Origin: Synaphobranchus kaupii
Lineage: Eukaryota > Chordata > Actinopteri > Anguilliformes > Synaphobranchidae
Assembly (NCBI GenBank): GCA_029718625.1
Contig: CM056396.1
Coordinates: 27,698,974 to 27,762,973, forward strand
Direction of reading: 5' to 3'
DNA: 64,000 nt
Positions 46,325 through 59,407 of the stretch are shown here, one piece after another. The notes under the pieces are model-generated. The model was not told the origin of the DNA, did no database searches, and saw nothing but the letters and a program-made list of their open reading frames with translations. Positions within the stretch are counted from its first letter, which is position 1. Every line of letters begins with the position of its first letter. The translations under genes were made by a program, and so were the position numbers.

Positions 46325-49087
46325 TTAAATGAATCCACTCCTCCTGGTTACAGTTATACACACATTCCCCGTTTGACGGGTCGTGGAGGTGGTGTTGCTG
46401 CTATATATAAATCTAATCTCTTTGCTACTCTGAAATCTGCCTACAAATTTAACTGTTTTGAAGTGCTTGTTCTCAGTTTTGCACATCCAGACAGAAAAGC
46501 AATCAGTTTTACCCTTGTCATTTTATATAGGCCACCAGGTCCATACAGTGGTTTCTTACTTGAGTTTGCTGATTTCCTCTCTAGCCTGGTTATTCATTCA
46601 GATAAAATAGTAATTGTAGGTGATTTTAATATACACATGGATAGTGAAGGTGATCCTCTCAGATCTGCATTCTTGTCAATTATTGAACCCATTGGCTTTA
46701 ATCAACATATACATCAGTCCACCCATTCTCATAACCATACTCTTGATCTGGTCTTAACGTATAATACAGAAATAGCAAACGTAACAGTCATGCCTAAAAA
46801 TCCTGTGTTATCAGACCATTACTTAATTACCTTTCACCTTTCACAAGTCTGTCATGTGCCATCAGATACTACATTCTACTTTAGTCGTAAGCTCTCCTCC
46901 AGATCTGCAAATGATTTTATTAATGAGCTCCCAGGCTCATTTGTGCACTGTGGGGATTTTCTAGGCTCCAGCCAAAATGCGTATACAAATGCAGACATAA
47001 ACTCAATTGATCAGCTGACTGACAACATTAATAACGTACTTAGTAGAACCCTGGATACTATCGCACCTCTTAAAAAGAGGAAAGTCTGCAATAAGAAATT
47101 AGCTCCCTGGTACAATGACCATACTCGTGCTCTCAAACAAGCTTCACGCCAACTTGAGCGCAAATGGCGTTCCTCTAAATTGCATGTTTTCTTCCATGCC
47201 TGGAAAGACAGCCTTCTCCATTATAAACATGCCCTTATCACAGCGCGTTCCTTATATTTCTCTATTTTGATAGATGAAAATAGAAACAATCCTAGGCACC
47301 TGTTTAACACTGTTGCCCGACTGACTAAGAATCATGCTGATCCCTGTGTTTCAATCCCATTTAATAGTAATGACTTTATGAATTTCTTTGATGACAAAAT
47401 AATAAAAATCAGGGACAAGATTCAAAGTTCTTCTACCACCCCTCATACAGGGTCTGCCCCTCCGTCCACTCAACACCTGGGTGCAGAATCGTCAGATGGA
47501 CGGGTGGCCTATCTGAGCTCCTTTGCTCCAATAGATCTCACTGAATTTAATACTATAGTAAATTCTTCAAAATCTTCTACCTGTCTTCTAGACCCTATTC
47601 CAACGAAGTTACTGAAAGAGCTACTGCCAGTAATTGGAACACCACTGTTGCATATTGTTAATGCTTCTTTAGCCTCTGGACATATACCACCGACTCTCAA
47701 ACGTGCAGTCATCAAACCCCTTCTTAAAAAGCCAAACTTGGATATAAACGACTTGTCTAACTATAGGCCTATCTCAAACCTTCCGTTCCTCTCTAAAATA
47801 ATAGAAAAGGCCATTTCAAAACAACTCTGGTCATTTTTGCACCCTAATCAAATATTGGAAGTTTTTCAATCTGGTTTTCGACCCTCTCATAGCACTGAAA
47901 CAGCCCTAGTCAAAGTATTCAATGACCTACTCCTTGCTTCTGATAGTGGCTATATCTCTGTACTCATGCTTCTGGATTTAAGTGCAGCATTTGACACAGT
48001 TGATCACCTCATCCTTCTGGATAGGCTCGAAAATATTGTTGGCCTCCGTGGACTGGCCCTTTCCTGGTTTAGATCATACTTATCTGACCGATATCAATTT
48101 GTGCATCTTAACAATGACTCCTCCTATAAATCTAGGGTTAGATATGGAGTACCACAAGGATCTGTCCTTGGGCCTTTGCTCTTCTCTCTATACATGCTTC
48201 CCCTGGGACAAATCATTCGTAAACATGGCATTAACTTCCACTGCTATGCAGACGACACCCAACTGTATCTATCAGTCAAGCCTGATGAAATTGTCCTGCT
48301 GTCAAAAATGGAAGCTTGTCTTATAGATATAAAGGAATGGATGACCCATAACTTTCTCTTACTAAACTCTGATAAAACAGAGGTAATGGTGGTGGGGCCC
48401 AAGTCCCTGAGATGCAAACTATCTGGCTATATGCCTAACATTGATGGAATTTCAATCACCTCAAGTGCTGTCATTAAAGATCTTGGTGTTATGTTTGATC
48501 CAGATCTAGTATTTGATACTCACATTAAAGACATCTCTAGGGTTGCTTTCTATCATTTGAGGAATATCTCAAAAATACGAAAAATACTGTCCCTACATGA
48601 TGCTGAAAAGCTAGTCCATGCTTTTGTTACTTCTAGATTAGATTACTGTAATGCTCTTTTGTCTGGATGTGCACAGTCCTCTCTGAAAGGGCTTCAACTA
48701 ATTCAAAATACAGCTGCTCGTATTCTCACGAGAACTAGAAGATTTGAACACATCAGCCCAGTGTTAGCTTCACTTCACTGGTTGCCAATCAAATTTCGAA
48801 TAGACTATAAGATTCTATTACTTACCTTTAAAGCCTTACATGGGCTTGCCCCCTTATATTTAAGGGATTTACTTTCCCCTTATAATCCCTCACGAACGCT
48901 CCGTTCGCAGGGCGCAGGCCTCCTTGTTATTCCTAAAATAGCTAAAAGTACAATAGGTGGTAGAGCCTTTTCCTATCGTGCTCCTCTCCTATGGAACAAA
49001 TTGCCTGCTCATGTTCGGGGTGCAGACACTGTCAGTCTATTTAAAGCTAGGCTTAAAACTCATCTTTTTAGTCTGTCCTATAGTTGA
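46325..49087 (+). CDS. L2 LINE ORF2: endonuclease (partial) and reverse transcriptase
   Basis: The frame is open from the truncation point ([11 protein letters not shown]) to the TGA at 49085-49087, about 920 codons without an internal stop. The endonuclease N-terminus with its first catalytic residues is missing. GDFNIH and SDHYLI of the endonuclease C-terminal half remain. The reverse transcriptase follows: [28 protein letters not shown], motif [13 protein letters not shown], motif [17 protein letters not shown], catalytic YADDTQLY, and [11 protein letters not shown]. The C-terminal region has the [12 protein letters not shown] and LHWLPI motifs usual in L2. Open frame plus 5' truncation suggests a recent insertion that could not move by itself. 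A TTG at 46373 is sometimes read as a start but is internal. Confidence 0.93.
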   Translation, partial: LNESTPPGYSYTHIPRLTGRGGGVAAIYKSNLFATLKSAYKFNCFEVLVLSFAHPDRKAISFTLVILYRPPGPYSGFLLEFADFLSSLVIHSDKIVIVGDFNIHMDSEGDPLRSAFLSIIEPIGFNQHIHQSTHSHNHTLDLVLTYNTEIANVTVMPKNPVLSDHYLITFHLSQVCHVPSDTTFYFSRKLSSRSANDFINELPGSFVHCGDFLGSSQNAYTNADINSIDQLTDNINNVLSRTLDTIAPLKKRKVCNKKLAPWYNDHTRALKQASRQLERKWRSSKLHVFFHAWKDSLLHYKHALITARSLYFSILIDENRNNPRHLFNTVARLTKNHADPCVSIPFNSNDFMNFFDDKIIKIRDKIQSSSTTPHTGSAPPSTQHLGAESSDGRVAYLSSFAPIDLTEFNTIVNSSKSSTCLLDPIPTKLLKELLPVIGTPLLHIVNASLASGHIPPTLKRAVIKPLLKKPNLDINDLSNYRPISNLPFLSKIIEKAISKQLWSFLHPNQILEVFQSGFRPSHSTETALVKVFNDLLLASDSGYISVLMLLDLSAAFDTVDHLILLDRLENIVGLRGLALSWFRSYLSDRYQFVHLNNDSSYKSRVRYGVPQGSVLGPLLFSLYMLPLGQIIRKHGINFHCYADDTQLYLSVKPDEIVLLSKMEACLIDIKEWMTHNFLLLNSDKTEVMVVGPKSLRCKLSGYMPNIDGISITSSAVIKDLGVMFDPDLVFDTHIKDISRVAFYHLRNISKIRKILSLHDAEKLVHAFVTSRLDYCNALLSGCAQSSLKGLQLIQNTAARILTRTRRFEHISPVLASLHWLPIKFRIDYKILLLTFKALHGLAPLYLRDLLSPYNPSRTLRSQGAGLLVIPKIAKSTIGGRAFSYRAPLLWNKLPAHVRGADTVSLFKARLKTHLFSLSYS

Positions 49088-49837
49088 GGGGCAGGAGTGG
49101 GTGGCTGGCATTAGCTATAGAGTCGCTGGTGGACTGAGCGGTCTGTGCTGTCACTGGATCATTATTGGTAGTGTTGTGTTAAGCTCGACCGGTCATGGTC
49201 TAGTGGTGACTGTCTCAAGCCTGCCCTCATGGCTGTATTGGCCCCTGCCTCTGTTTAGCCCTTAGCTATGCTGCCATAGCCTTATTCTGCCGGGGTTTCC
49301 TTATCGCAGCAGACACCTCTGTCTCTCCTGCTGCGCTTGTTCTGCTACCATCTGAACCCCCTAACAATGTTTTTTCTTTTTTTTCCTCTTCCCTGCTCTG
49401 GGCACCTGCCCGGAGCTCTAGCCCAAGTTTCCAGAGTTTCCCGCGTCTTTCCCCCGCCCCCCCTCCTGGCCCGGAGCTCCAGCCCAAGACCAGCTAGGCG
49501 CCCCCCACCTGCCACTGCTGATCTCTACATGATGGAGTCATCTATATCGAATACCTCCCTATGACATAATCAACCCATAGGCCAGTGGAGGATGGGCATC
49601 CCCCCAATAGCCGGGTTCCTCTCGAGATTTCTTCCCATCGGGGAGTTTTTTCTCGCCACAGTATGAGGGTTTTTCTCTCCTACTAGAGTTTTTACCTCTG
49701 CTATCTGGGGGCTTAGAGCTGGCTTAGAGCTGGCATTTCCCATTTCCCCTTTCCTCCCCTTTCTGTTCTGTAAAGCGTCTTTGTGACAGTCATCTGTGAA
49801 AAGCGCTATATAAATAAAATTGAATTGAATTGAATTG
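49088..49837 (+). other. L2 3' untranslated region
   Basis: Non-coding part after ORF2, with GCTGGCTTAGAGCTGGC and the GCGCTATATAAATAAAA tail. Confidence 0.75.
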
Positions 49838-51653
49838 AATCCACTAGCTACTGCCTACTGCGAGGAGGAGGTAACTAAGCTGGTCGGCAGCGTGTAGCCG
49901 ATTGCTGCATGGTTCGACTACCTGTACTAGTTAGTTGGTTAGTTGGCAATTATCAACGCGTTGTCCTGTCAGTGAAGCCGAAGCGGCAGTCAAGCTGAAG
50001 TATCATCATGGAATCACGGAGCATTTCTGGACACACTGTCACACTCTCTGTTAATATAAATTAAAAATGTTATAAATTATGTGTGTGTTGGCTGCCATGC
50101 CGATAGAAAAAAAAACAAATCACGCATAGACTATCTTCGCTTAAATGATTAGCCTATCAATATGACGTGAAAATGTGATCGTCAGGGGTGCTTTAATGCA
50201 CAAGCTTACATGGCCAGAATATAATGTTGTAATTTGCCAGTGAGTGACTCACTTGAAATATTGTTGTTAATTGGTTGTATGGTCAGATTAATTTTATTTA
50301 TTCATTCATTCATCCATTCATTTATTAACAAAAAGCAAAAAACATACAGGCTACCCGTAGTTTGGTCAGATTCATGCAATGGGTTTTCAAAGTCACATTT
50401 AGGCTACGTCTGTGGTGGCTATAAGCTACGCGTACTTACATGTGCTGATTTTGCTTGTTATTGTCAGAAGCTAAAATGTCGGAGTTACGAAAGCACGCCA
50501 GCGGATCACAAAAACGAAAAGAAAAAACACATTCGTAAACGGGCGTTGCTAAAAAAGATTCCCAAGCTAACTGGGTTTTTCAAACCTTTTTCCATTCAAC
50601 CAGTGCTTTGCTTTATTTTATTAATTGTGCATTGTTTAGGCCCAATTGGAAATAGTTGGCTGTGATAGCCCAGTTGTTGCCCTGGTGGTCAATTCAGCTG
50701 AAATTAATCTATATTTTCTATCTATCTTTTACCAATGTGTAATGCTTAGACATGGCTTTTTGCATTATCTGGTCGGGTTCGGTGGGATCGGGCCAGGCGA
50801 ATACTACACAAATCCGAACCAAACCTAGAACCTAAAATTCCTATAGGTACCAACTTTTACCACTAGGTACTGCTATAACAATAACGTTAACCACAGTTAA
50901 GTGGAACCTACAGTTGCAAGGCTACCATTAGAAGTTATTTTTTTATTTTAGTGAACTTATCATTTTTTTACTGACTATATTTTGTCATTTATACCATCTT
51001 TTATCAACGTATCATGGTAAAAAAAAAAACACACGAAAAACTGCTTTAGAGAATTTCGCACAGAATTACGTTATAGACTTGTTGCTTGTCATTTTCGTGG
51101 ATGGCTTTATGTCTCCCGATACAGACTACTTTACAACCAAAGCCTGCATGGGCTCTGGTACCCATACAACTGTAGTTACGGTGAAATTAATGCAAAAAAA
51201 CTGCGTGCGCGAGCACGAAGGTGGATACCTACCCCGCCCTAATCTTGCTTTTCCCTGCAGTTGGTTCACCCTCCGCCTATGAGAACAGGGTTCACTGCTA
51301 AAATAACAAAATTAAAAGCGGTAATACGCTGATAACAAATAAACCAGCTGTTACCAAGCCTGACTTTCAGATGGAGCATTTCATTCACTTGTACTTCAAT
51401 AGATGGTAGTGTATTGTGACTAAAAAGTGGACAGTTGATTTACCACACTCGCAGTCCCTAGTGCAATAGCCTATATTTAAGGATTAGGTTTTACTTTAAG
51501 TTATGGAGTTTAACAGTGTTTTTTTGTTGTTGATGCTTTTGTGTTTCTAGAAAAGGCCTTTCTTACCGTGAAAATTTTAATTTGCAGAAAACAAATACGA
51601 AAAGAAGCATATAATTATGGTGACAATGATTGTATTATTATTATTATTATTAT

Positions 51654-51709
<56 letters not shown>

Positions 51710-51730
51710 TATTATTATTATTAATAGATC

Positions 51731-51782
<52 letters not shown>

Positions 51783-52355
51783 AATATTAATAACCTGGTT
51801 ATAATCAGAGTAATGATCATATCAGAAGGTCAGTATGAGCACAGTTTATATATATGGCATTATTTAAGGATGATGATAATTGCTCTATTTTCAACATTCC
51901 TTCAGTTACAGAAAACCCTCCCAGTTTTCTTCTATACGAAAATATAAACTAGCTACACTAATGTAGGCTGAACACATGGGCTATAGCACAGGTCAATGAG
52001 GCAAACTTGGCAGGCTAATTTTTTTAATTTTTATTTAAGCCTCGTGCTTATGCTCAATTTCCTCACACTCTATGTGATCTCATCTGATTTGGACGCATAG
52101 CTTATTCACACGTATGCGTTTTAGAAGTGTAGGTTACATATATGAACACACGATTCGAGAATTGCCTTGTTTAATGTAAAGACAGCCTTTGTGTGTTTGC
52201 TTACGCATATTGAATCGCATAGGTGCAGAACATTTCCTGTATCGTCTTTGTGGTCTGGCAAGACGCTCGCTAGCCCGTAAGAATGTTTTTTTTTTCTGAC
52301 GGAATTGTTTCATGTGGTGGGCATGGACTGGGACAAATTCAGAAAGACTCTCAAA
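49838..52355. other. 5' non-coding part of unit C after the LINE
   Basis: Contains the compound microsatellite at 51629-51779, the empty Tc1 site near 51847-51855, and the promoter-proximal region shared with A and B. No gene recognised. Confidence 0.5.
51629..51779. repeat. Compound TTA/TAA/AAT microsatellite, unit C
   Basis: About 150 bp of trinucleotide repeats interrupted by TAGATC, the longest of the three copies. Confidence 0.9.
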
Positions 52356-55300
52356 ATGCGCGCCAGGTTACTGCTACTCTTTTACATCTATGCTGTGAAA
52401 GGTAAGTTTTTAATTAGCTTAAAAATGCTTTAGCATCACTCCAGTTGCAGCTGTTATTTTTTCTGAATGCAAAACATAGCTTAATGCATTTTCGAATCGG
52501 TCCTGTAACTCGTTGGATCGCTGAGATTGCTTTGTAGCTAGGCCTACATGAAAAGAAGCTAGATAGTCTACATGTAGGTGTATTTTTTCTTAATGCAAAA
52601 CATAGCTTAATGCATTTTCGAATCGGTCCTGTAACTCGTTGGATCGCTTTGTAGCTACACGAAAAGTAGCTAGATAGTCTACATAGTTGCCGCGTATAGG
52701 CAATAAAAAAACGCCATGGAAGACTATTTCACGGACTCACACAGTAGCTATAGCCTACGTGAAATGTCACCGAAGGTAGCCTAATATATACTGAACTTAA
52801 ATGTATAAACTTAAAAAGAATTAAATTTACTAATAAAAGCAATCTATTGTATAAATTTTTTTTAATTTCTCATTAAAACTGAAAAAGTGCATAAGCACAT
52901 AAATATTGTAGACTATAGACTTATAATCACAGCCTTTATTTTGCTGTAAGAACTGCGCAAAATGTGACACATTTTAAAAAAATGCACCTTTAAAATTGTT
53001 TTATTATCAATTTTTATAAAACGTGTTTTGTGATGACGTGCAAAATATGGCACCTCCGCAGAACAGAACTAGACATTTTCAATGTTTAACGTCGATGAAT
53101 GAAAAAGTATAGGCTATATAATTCAGGCTGTTGTAAAATTGACTCTAATATCCTGTAATTATATACCATAATAATATTCCTTATATTTGTAAATATATGT
53201 GAACACATTCAATGAGTTATGTAATTCCGCTTTCATAGCCTATAACAAAAAAAAAAATTTGCGAAAATTCAGGACGGACATGCGTATATTTAAAGATAAC
53301 AAAATAGTCTATATATCTTATAGTCTAGTTAAAGAATTTGTAGCCTACTACGATTTATTGCATGCAAAATGAATACATGTAGCCTACTATATGATGCATA
53401 GTCTGGTAAGGGTTTGGAAAGTGTTTCTAAACGCATGTTTGTTTGTTGTTTCTTCTTCTTTACATTTTTTTACAGCCCAGAATACAGCGGTTGTCCAGTC
53501 TCCAGAGTTGGTGAAGGTGGAGGATGGTGGTTCCGTCAGATTACAGTGTAGTACGAATGTAGTAGGTACACATTGCTACACCGTTATTTGGACGAGAATT
53601 GACTCCAGGACCAAAAAGTTGATCCACCTTCAGAACATCAATACTGGCGGACAGGAGAAAGATTGCTTTTTCGCCATTATAAGCGCAACAGTTGATGACT
53701 CCGGGACTTACTACTGTTCAATGGTGCATGGCACGATGATCGTCTTCGGCAGCGGGTCAACTGTAATAGTGACACAAGGTGACAGAAGGGAAAAACCTAA
53801 TAATAATCTTAAATACATGCGTAAAATTGTCTTTTTATCCGATTGGCGGTCTTGCGTATTTTCTTCCTGTGTTTGTGTGTTAGATTTTGAGCAGTGTGAA
53901 TAAATGCTTTTCTAAGCCGCCTTGGGTATAGACTCAAATCGGTTTTCCAAAAATATCACAATGGCGATCGAGTTGCTTATTCCTAAATTATGCAGCGTTT
54001 CATGGGCCATTGGTTGATTAATTGTTCCGGACATCGCCATTTGGTGCAATACGATTTATAACCACGTGCTGCGTGAGCACATTATCAATAGGCCTAAACC
54101 TGTCGTTCATTCATACTGTAACCACGTAATTCTTTGGTTGATCACTTTTCGCTACAGGAAATAGAACCGAGCCGCCACCGGTCGACATCCTCTGGCCGCG
54201 TAGTATCCAACCCGTAATCCCTCTCCTGTGCGTGGTCTCCGGAGTCGCCCCGTCTCAAGTCCGTGTGTTCTGGGTGATAGACGGGGAAGAGGACAGTGGG
54301 TTGATCCAATCCCTTTGGACAAAAGACAGCGATGAGATCGTGGAGTCAACCCAAAACCAGGTTCTGGTTCTTGCGGACGAGTGGGAGAGAGGAGTTGTGT
54401 GCACTTGCGTGGTGGAGTTTGACGGGAAGAACACTTCCAAAAGCGTGCAAAATGAAGGTAAATCTTACAAATTTTCACAAACGCATGCTGTTTTGTTCTT
54501 TTTTTAGTGATATGTTAATAAACTAACCATGAGCGTAGGCTTATCTACAGCCAGTCATGAACACCGGATTCACAGTAAAATGTGTCCAGGGTTATTTCAA
54601 CTAACAGAGTAACTATATGAGTCCAAAAGGGTCCTATAACAGTTGATTTAACACTGAACATTTTAGTTTGCTATAGCTACGGTTTCAGACTATACAGACT
54701 ACCAGCCATTCATAATTTATAATAGGCAAAGGTGGTGTTTACACCCCTGTATATATACGGCACTGGTTTAATTCCTGTTTCTATTAATTAGGTTTGATTG
54801 ACCTGCTTACCAGGCAGTGATCTGAACTTGTCACCACACATAGGTATTAGTTATAGAAAATAACATGAACCCTCAGTTGAACTGGATCATATCTAGATTT
54901 AACCACCTCAAAGGTTTGCTGGTGAACACTTTTGCGTTTTTGTTTTTAGTCGGCCAGTGAGTTTAATCTGTCACCCTTGATGACTTACAGCCGTTTAAAA
55001 TCACCGCTCCATTTAAAATCCATTGTGCTGGAGTACAAAGCCAAAACAAAAAATTCGTCAATGTCCAAATACTTATGAGTGCGTTATCTATAGCAGTATT
55101 TATCCGGCCTGTGTCAGTGTGCCCACCGTAGTGAGTGTTAGTGCTGTTATTGAGACGGGTTTGCACGACTCAGAAGCAGTGACTGATAAGGTCCCGTCTG
55201 GGCTTTATTTAAGGAAAGTCCAAAGAGCGTAGTCAAAAAACAAGCAATGTTCATAAACGGGTAATCCAGCCAAAAAAAACAAAGTACAGTACCGAGGGAG

Positions 55301-57146
55301 AAGGCAGTATCGGAATCGGTACACCATGCAAAAAGTCCAGTAACCAGAGTAGCTGTCAGCGGGGCAGTAGTACAGGCAGACGGTAGGCAGGCTCGAGGTC
55401 GAAGACGGTGCAAGAGTCAAGACCGGAGTCCGCTCCGCGGGGCAAAAGTACAAAGACAGCAGGCAATATCTCGTGGTACAGGCAAGCAGTGGTCAACAAA
55501 ACAGAAGTCAGTAACAGTGGTCAAAAACAGGCTTGGATCGTAAACAAAAGAAAGGCTTGGAAAAACGCTCAAGAGTGCACTGAAAACAGGACGCAACAAT
55601 TTCGCGAAAACAAAACATGAACACTGAGCTTAAATGCAGGTGTAGACAGGTGCAGACACTTAGCTTGAGAGCAGCATGCGAATGGAAATCAGGTGTGGAA
55701 GGCTGACGAGGTAACAAGGTAATTAGTAATCGTTAGTAATAAACCTATCCTGACGTAGCGTTAGTAAATTAGTAAATGACATGCACGAGAAACGTAAGGT
55801 AAACATGAACACATGGTTAGAGAGTTAGTATTACCCAATCCTGATCTAATGTTAGTAGATTAGTAAATAGACACGGGAGAATGAAACAATTAGGGAAGCG
55901 TGAGTGACAGCAAGAGAGAGCGAGAAACAGCATGAACGCAAGGCTGCGGAAAAACACGGAAATGTGTATGCTAAACGGGAAACGTAACATGAATCAAATA
56001 TAACGCGTGACATGACAAGACTAGAAAATAAATCGTAACAATTATCAAACATGAAACGTGACATGACATAAAAATGAAACTTAAGAATAAAACATAAAAC
56101 GTGGCGTGACTAGACTAAACACAATACGTGACATTACAAGAAATCTAATGAAACAGAAAACATGACATGACAAGCTAGAATCGTGACAGTTATCTGAATA
56201 GCCTGCATATTTTAATCTGATTCCCCACTCATTTAATCAGATGTATGACCTTATTTATGAAAAGGAACGCGTTGCTTAAAATGCGTCTGCGCAAAGGTAA
56301 ACTTAAGATTTTTAGCTGTCAGATTTATTAACTCTTGTATTATGCTCCGGATCAATTTGACCTGAGTCAATGTTTGACGTCTCTTAAAAATCAGTTAACC
56401 TTATTTTTTAATTTGGATACAATATGACTTTTCCTAATTTGTTGGGATGAAATGCGCAGTAAACATGCAATAAACATAATGCCATATTTTCAGGTCCTGT
56501 ACCAACTTTGTTTACAAAGGCGTTGTGTGGGGTAATTTGTGCGGTAGCTGTATATAATGTAAGAAAATTCATATATATTTTTTGTTTTTATCTCTGATTT
56601 TTTGTGGGTGATTCTCATGGCACTTTCCCATAGGGGTTTAAACTTCACAAACTTTCACTTACCCCAGGCTCTAAAATGAGATGTTTCAACACAGTTGAAG
56701 GCTAGTCAATTTGGAGACACACAAAAGGTGACACAGAAAGTGTCAATATATTTCTATTACAATAGTTTTGTGTCAGTTTAAACTTTAAAAAGTGTGAACA
56801 TAATATGAGGATTAAGCTTTTTAGTCATCAGACTTATTAATCTTTGTGTTCGGTTTGGGTCAAATTGATCCATTTTAAACTTTTAGTAAAAGAGGAATGA
56901 CACTATTGAGATGTATTCACTCAAAAAAATTCATTAACATTAAGCATACAATTTAAATGAAACGTATATAGAAATAAAAATAAAACATTTTATTTATCCA
57001 TATAAATTAAAGACAACATAAATCTGTTTGAAATCTGGATTGAAATGTCATCTTTGACATTGGAGTTACATGATCAAATTGGATGGAAAATTTACATGTA
57101 ATTGAAATGCATAGGTTTTTACTTTTGGGCCTAAATATCTTTTTGA

Positions 57147-57211
<65 letters not shown>

Positions 57212-59407
57212 CATAACCATTTGAATATAATAGATAAAGATGAAACATAATTGAGAATGTCAGTTCAGGACAATAAATATCAATAATCTACTGCATGAAA
57301 ACCTTGTTTTGCATCTCTAAGTCTTGCCTAATAGAGACCCTACTTGTCCCAACTGAAAAATTAATTACTTTTAATCACTAACTGATTTGTCTAAGGTGTT
57401 CGTATTCAGTGACATTTGTGGAAATGCTTTTGTTTGCATCTCTGTGTGAACAGACACCTTTCCAAGAATCCACCATCGTTGACAAAGAGCAAGCAGGCTT
57501 CCCATACCAAGTGACGTTAAGTTGGCTCGATCAAGCCTGGTTCACTGGGATCTCCAGTTGGATGGTGCAGTTTTTTGGAAAATTAATACATGGCAATATG
57601 ATGAGAGTAAATACATTATCAAGGTCAGAAAAGATATTGCAACACTTCACAATGTGTGGGAAAATCTGCGAATTATCGCCACGTGCAGATATTGCAATAT
57701 ATAGGGCTATTTCTATAAATTGTTGTGAAATGTATGCATTAATGTTTTATCTAAAAAGTATATTACAGCGCAGAGGGCCTCCCTCCCGAACCCCACCCCA
57801 AGTCACAGGTGAATTTTGCTTTCTGAATCCCGTGTTGCAGAGAGCAGGGACGTGTGTACGGTGCTCCTCTACGGAGCCTTCGCTGCAGGGGCGGGGCTAA
57901 CCATCATCGTGGCGATCTCCATTGCTGTCGTCTTGCATCGCGGTAAATAAAGATACTTGAATTTCACAGTTACTGTGAATGATCTATTTTACTTACATTA
58001 CAATGCTGTAAAAATAGCTATGTTCAAACTAAAATTTCAAGCTGAAATTTGAGTCGAAACGTTAAAGGCTACTCTTTTTTTTGTATGTGAGCCTGCATTG
58101 AAATCACAATGCGCATAGTCCTTATAAGCAATATATTTGACCAATGGGTTATATTTTATTGGCTCTTAGAGGATAAATAAAAATCACTAAATTTTACAGC
58201 CACCTTACATTTGACTTTTTTTTTTTTTTTTTCCATTTCACCAATGCTTAATATTTATCATGTAAATACAAAAGCAAACACATTTCTGATTTCCATTGCA
58301 TGTGGAGGGTAGCCTATCCTTTTAATTGCTTTAATATAAATTTTTTCAGGGCGTTCTGTGAGAAGTGATGGAGACGCAGGGTTCGTAGCTATTCAATTCT
58401 TGACCTTCTGCCGTTCTGTGTGGAACGCGTAAAACTAACCATGCTGGTGAGGGTAAATGCGTAATAGGCTACTTTCCATCTCAACTACAGGGAACAGAGA
58501 CGAAGCGCAGGCACGGAGCACAGACACCGTTCTGGTAAGTGCGATTTATTAATGCCATTTACCACAATAAAATGATCATTCATATTCCAGAGGGCATGAC
58601 GTGTTTGTACAAAGTTCCGAAACTATGGACTCATGGGTAGCCTACTTACTCAGAGAAATGTTCAGTGTAAAATCAACTCTGATCGAATGCTTTTAACTCT
58701 ACTATAGTAGGCCTATGGCTACTTATCGGACTCTGGATCACTTATTGGATCATTGGAGCCGGTCGGTCAACATAGATATTTTTTCTGTGAATGGTGCGCA
58801 GCTGCATAAACAATGTAGTCGCCATGTTGGAACGTGCCAGTCTTGGAGAAACGCGAACGGAACAGGGTGGGCAATATCAAGGCAATATCTTTTCTTTTTT
58901 TTCCGCGTGGAGCTTCAAATGTTAGACGCACCAGCAACACCACACTGTTCAATGTGTTTTTTTTCCTCACACAAATGGTCTTGTCATTTACGGAAAGAAA
59001 TGTGTTTTAACGGCTGAACTTAACTGCTGGAATTCACAGGAAGGCAAGGAAGTGGGTTGGCGATTGATCGGACTATTTCGGTATGTATAGCCTAGCCTAC
59101 ATTAATACGCACTTATTGGCATCATCATTTCTGCGAAAGTTTAACGACACGGTCTCACGCTCAGGCTAAAAGTGCAAAAGCAGTGGCAATCACCTCTGCT
59201 TTTGAGAACGGGACGTGACAAAGTTGAGAAAGTCACATCTGAATTTGAAGAAAAGAAATCGGCTACCTTAGCGGTCCATTTATCTCTCTGACCTAACATT
59301 TACCCACAGATTCTAAGACTGAGTTGTTTTTATTTCTACAGGAGGTGCAGTACGCCAGCTTGGAAGAAGCAAGTTTAGCCAGACGCGCGTACGTGCCTAC
59401 CGTTTAA
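52356..59407 (+). CDS. VJ-C1 immunoglobulin-superfamily receptor C, intact, with ITIM
   Basis: Exons: 52356-52401 signal peptide, 53476-53778 V domain, 54158-54457 C1 domain, 57776-57808 candidate hinge, 57841-57942 transmembrane, 58350-58380 candidate, 58491 or 58498-58534 tail, 59342-59407 terminal with TAA. All frames are open and splice sites are GT-AG, mostly phase 1. The mature protein should start at AQNTAVVQSP. It has one V domain with FGSGSTVIV, one C1 domain, an uncharged membrane segment with one extra Ala, and a short tail with the canonical ITIM VQYASL, predicted to recruit SHP-type phosphatases when phosphorylated. It is the only one of the three copies with both an open V exon and a canonical ITIM. 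Ligand and cell type are unknown. Lymphoid or NK-like expression is only an inference from family type. Confidence 0.88.
52458..52690. repeat. Local tandem duplication in receptor C intron 1
   Basis: A segment of about 114 bp starting at TGCAAAACATAGCTTAATGC occurs twice (about 52467 and 52581). Units A and B have it once. Confidence 0.75.
53476..53778 (+). CDS. V-type Ig domain exon with J-like end (receptor C)
   Basis: 101 codons with the same landmarks as A (RLQC, THCYTVIWTR, KDCFFAI, DDSGTYYC, FGSGSTVIV). The CDR3-like loop reads SMVHGTMIV, against SVVLGKMIY in A and SLVFGKMLY in B. Against A I count 13 replacements and only about three synonymous changes. Confidence 0.92.
54158..54457 (+). 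CDS. C1-type Ig domain exon (receptor C)
   Basis: 100 codons. About four replacements against A (for example LLRAD to LVLAD and NIS to NTS, keeping the sequon). Confidence 0.88.
54571..54666. repeat. MITE-like palindrome in receptor C intron
   Basis: Same repeat as 12503-12599. Confidence 0.6.
55151..56188 (-). mobile_element. LTR-like insertion in receptor C intron, 5-bp duplication
   Basis: Starts TGAGACGG and ends ATCGTGACA, flanked by GTTAT at 55146-55150 and 56189-56193. Units A (13019-13023) and B (33041-33050) have a single GTTATCTG site. 1038 bp with AATAAA on the minus strand near its end. No protein gene. Confidence 0.75.
57149..57209. repeat. (TA)n microsatellite in receptor C intron
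   Basis: About 60 bp of TA, same locus as 34003-34101. Confidence 0.9.
57841..57942 (+). CDS. Transmembrane exon (receptor C)
   Basis: 34 codons, one more than A and B (FAAGAGL against FAGAGL). SRDVC replaces SSDVC. No charge within the membrane stretch. Confidence 0.86.
59342..59407 (+). CDS. Terminal exon with canonical ITIM (receptor C)
   Basis: VQYASL with Leu codon TTG at 59360-59362, then EEASLARRAYVPTV and TAA. The second tyrosine (YVPT) does not fit an ITIM. Confidence 0.87.
   Translation, partial: EVQYASLEEASLARRAYVPTV

Larger units (their letters stand above)
46325..49837 (+). mobile_element. 5'-truncated L2-type LINE (unit C only)
   Basis: Inserted into the AATCCACTAGC site that is uninterrupted in units A (6210) and B (26850). 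AATCCA flanks both ends (46319-46324 and 49838-49843). Ends AAGCGCTATATAAATAAAAT followed by TGAAT/TTGAA repeats, the typical tail of fish L2 elements. 3513 bp. Confidence 0.88.

Noticed and set aside
49337..49564. Proline-rich open frame after the L2 reverse transcriptase
   Set aside because: Lies in the 3' untranslated part of the LINE and has no known counterpart.
59342..59407. Second tyrosine (AYVPTV) as an ITIM or ITSM
   Set aside because: The +3 residue is Thr, so it fits neither the ITIM nor the ITSM pattern. The C-terminal PTV also does not fit a class I PDZ ligand.
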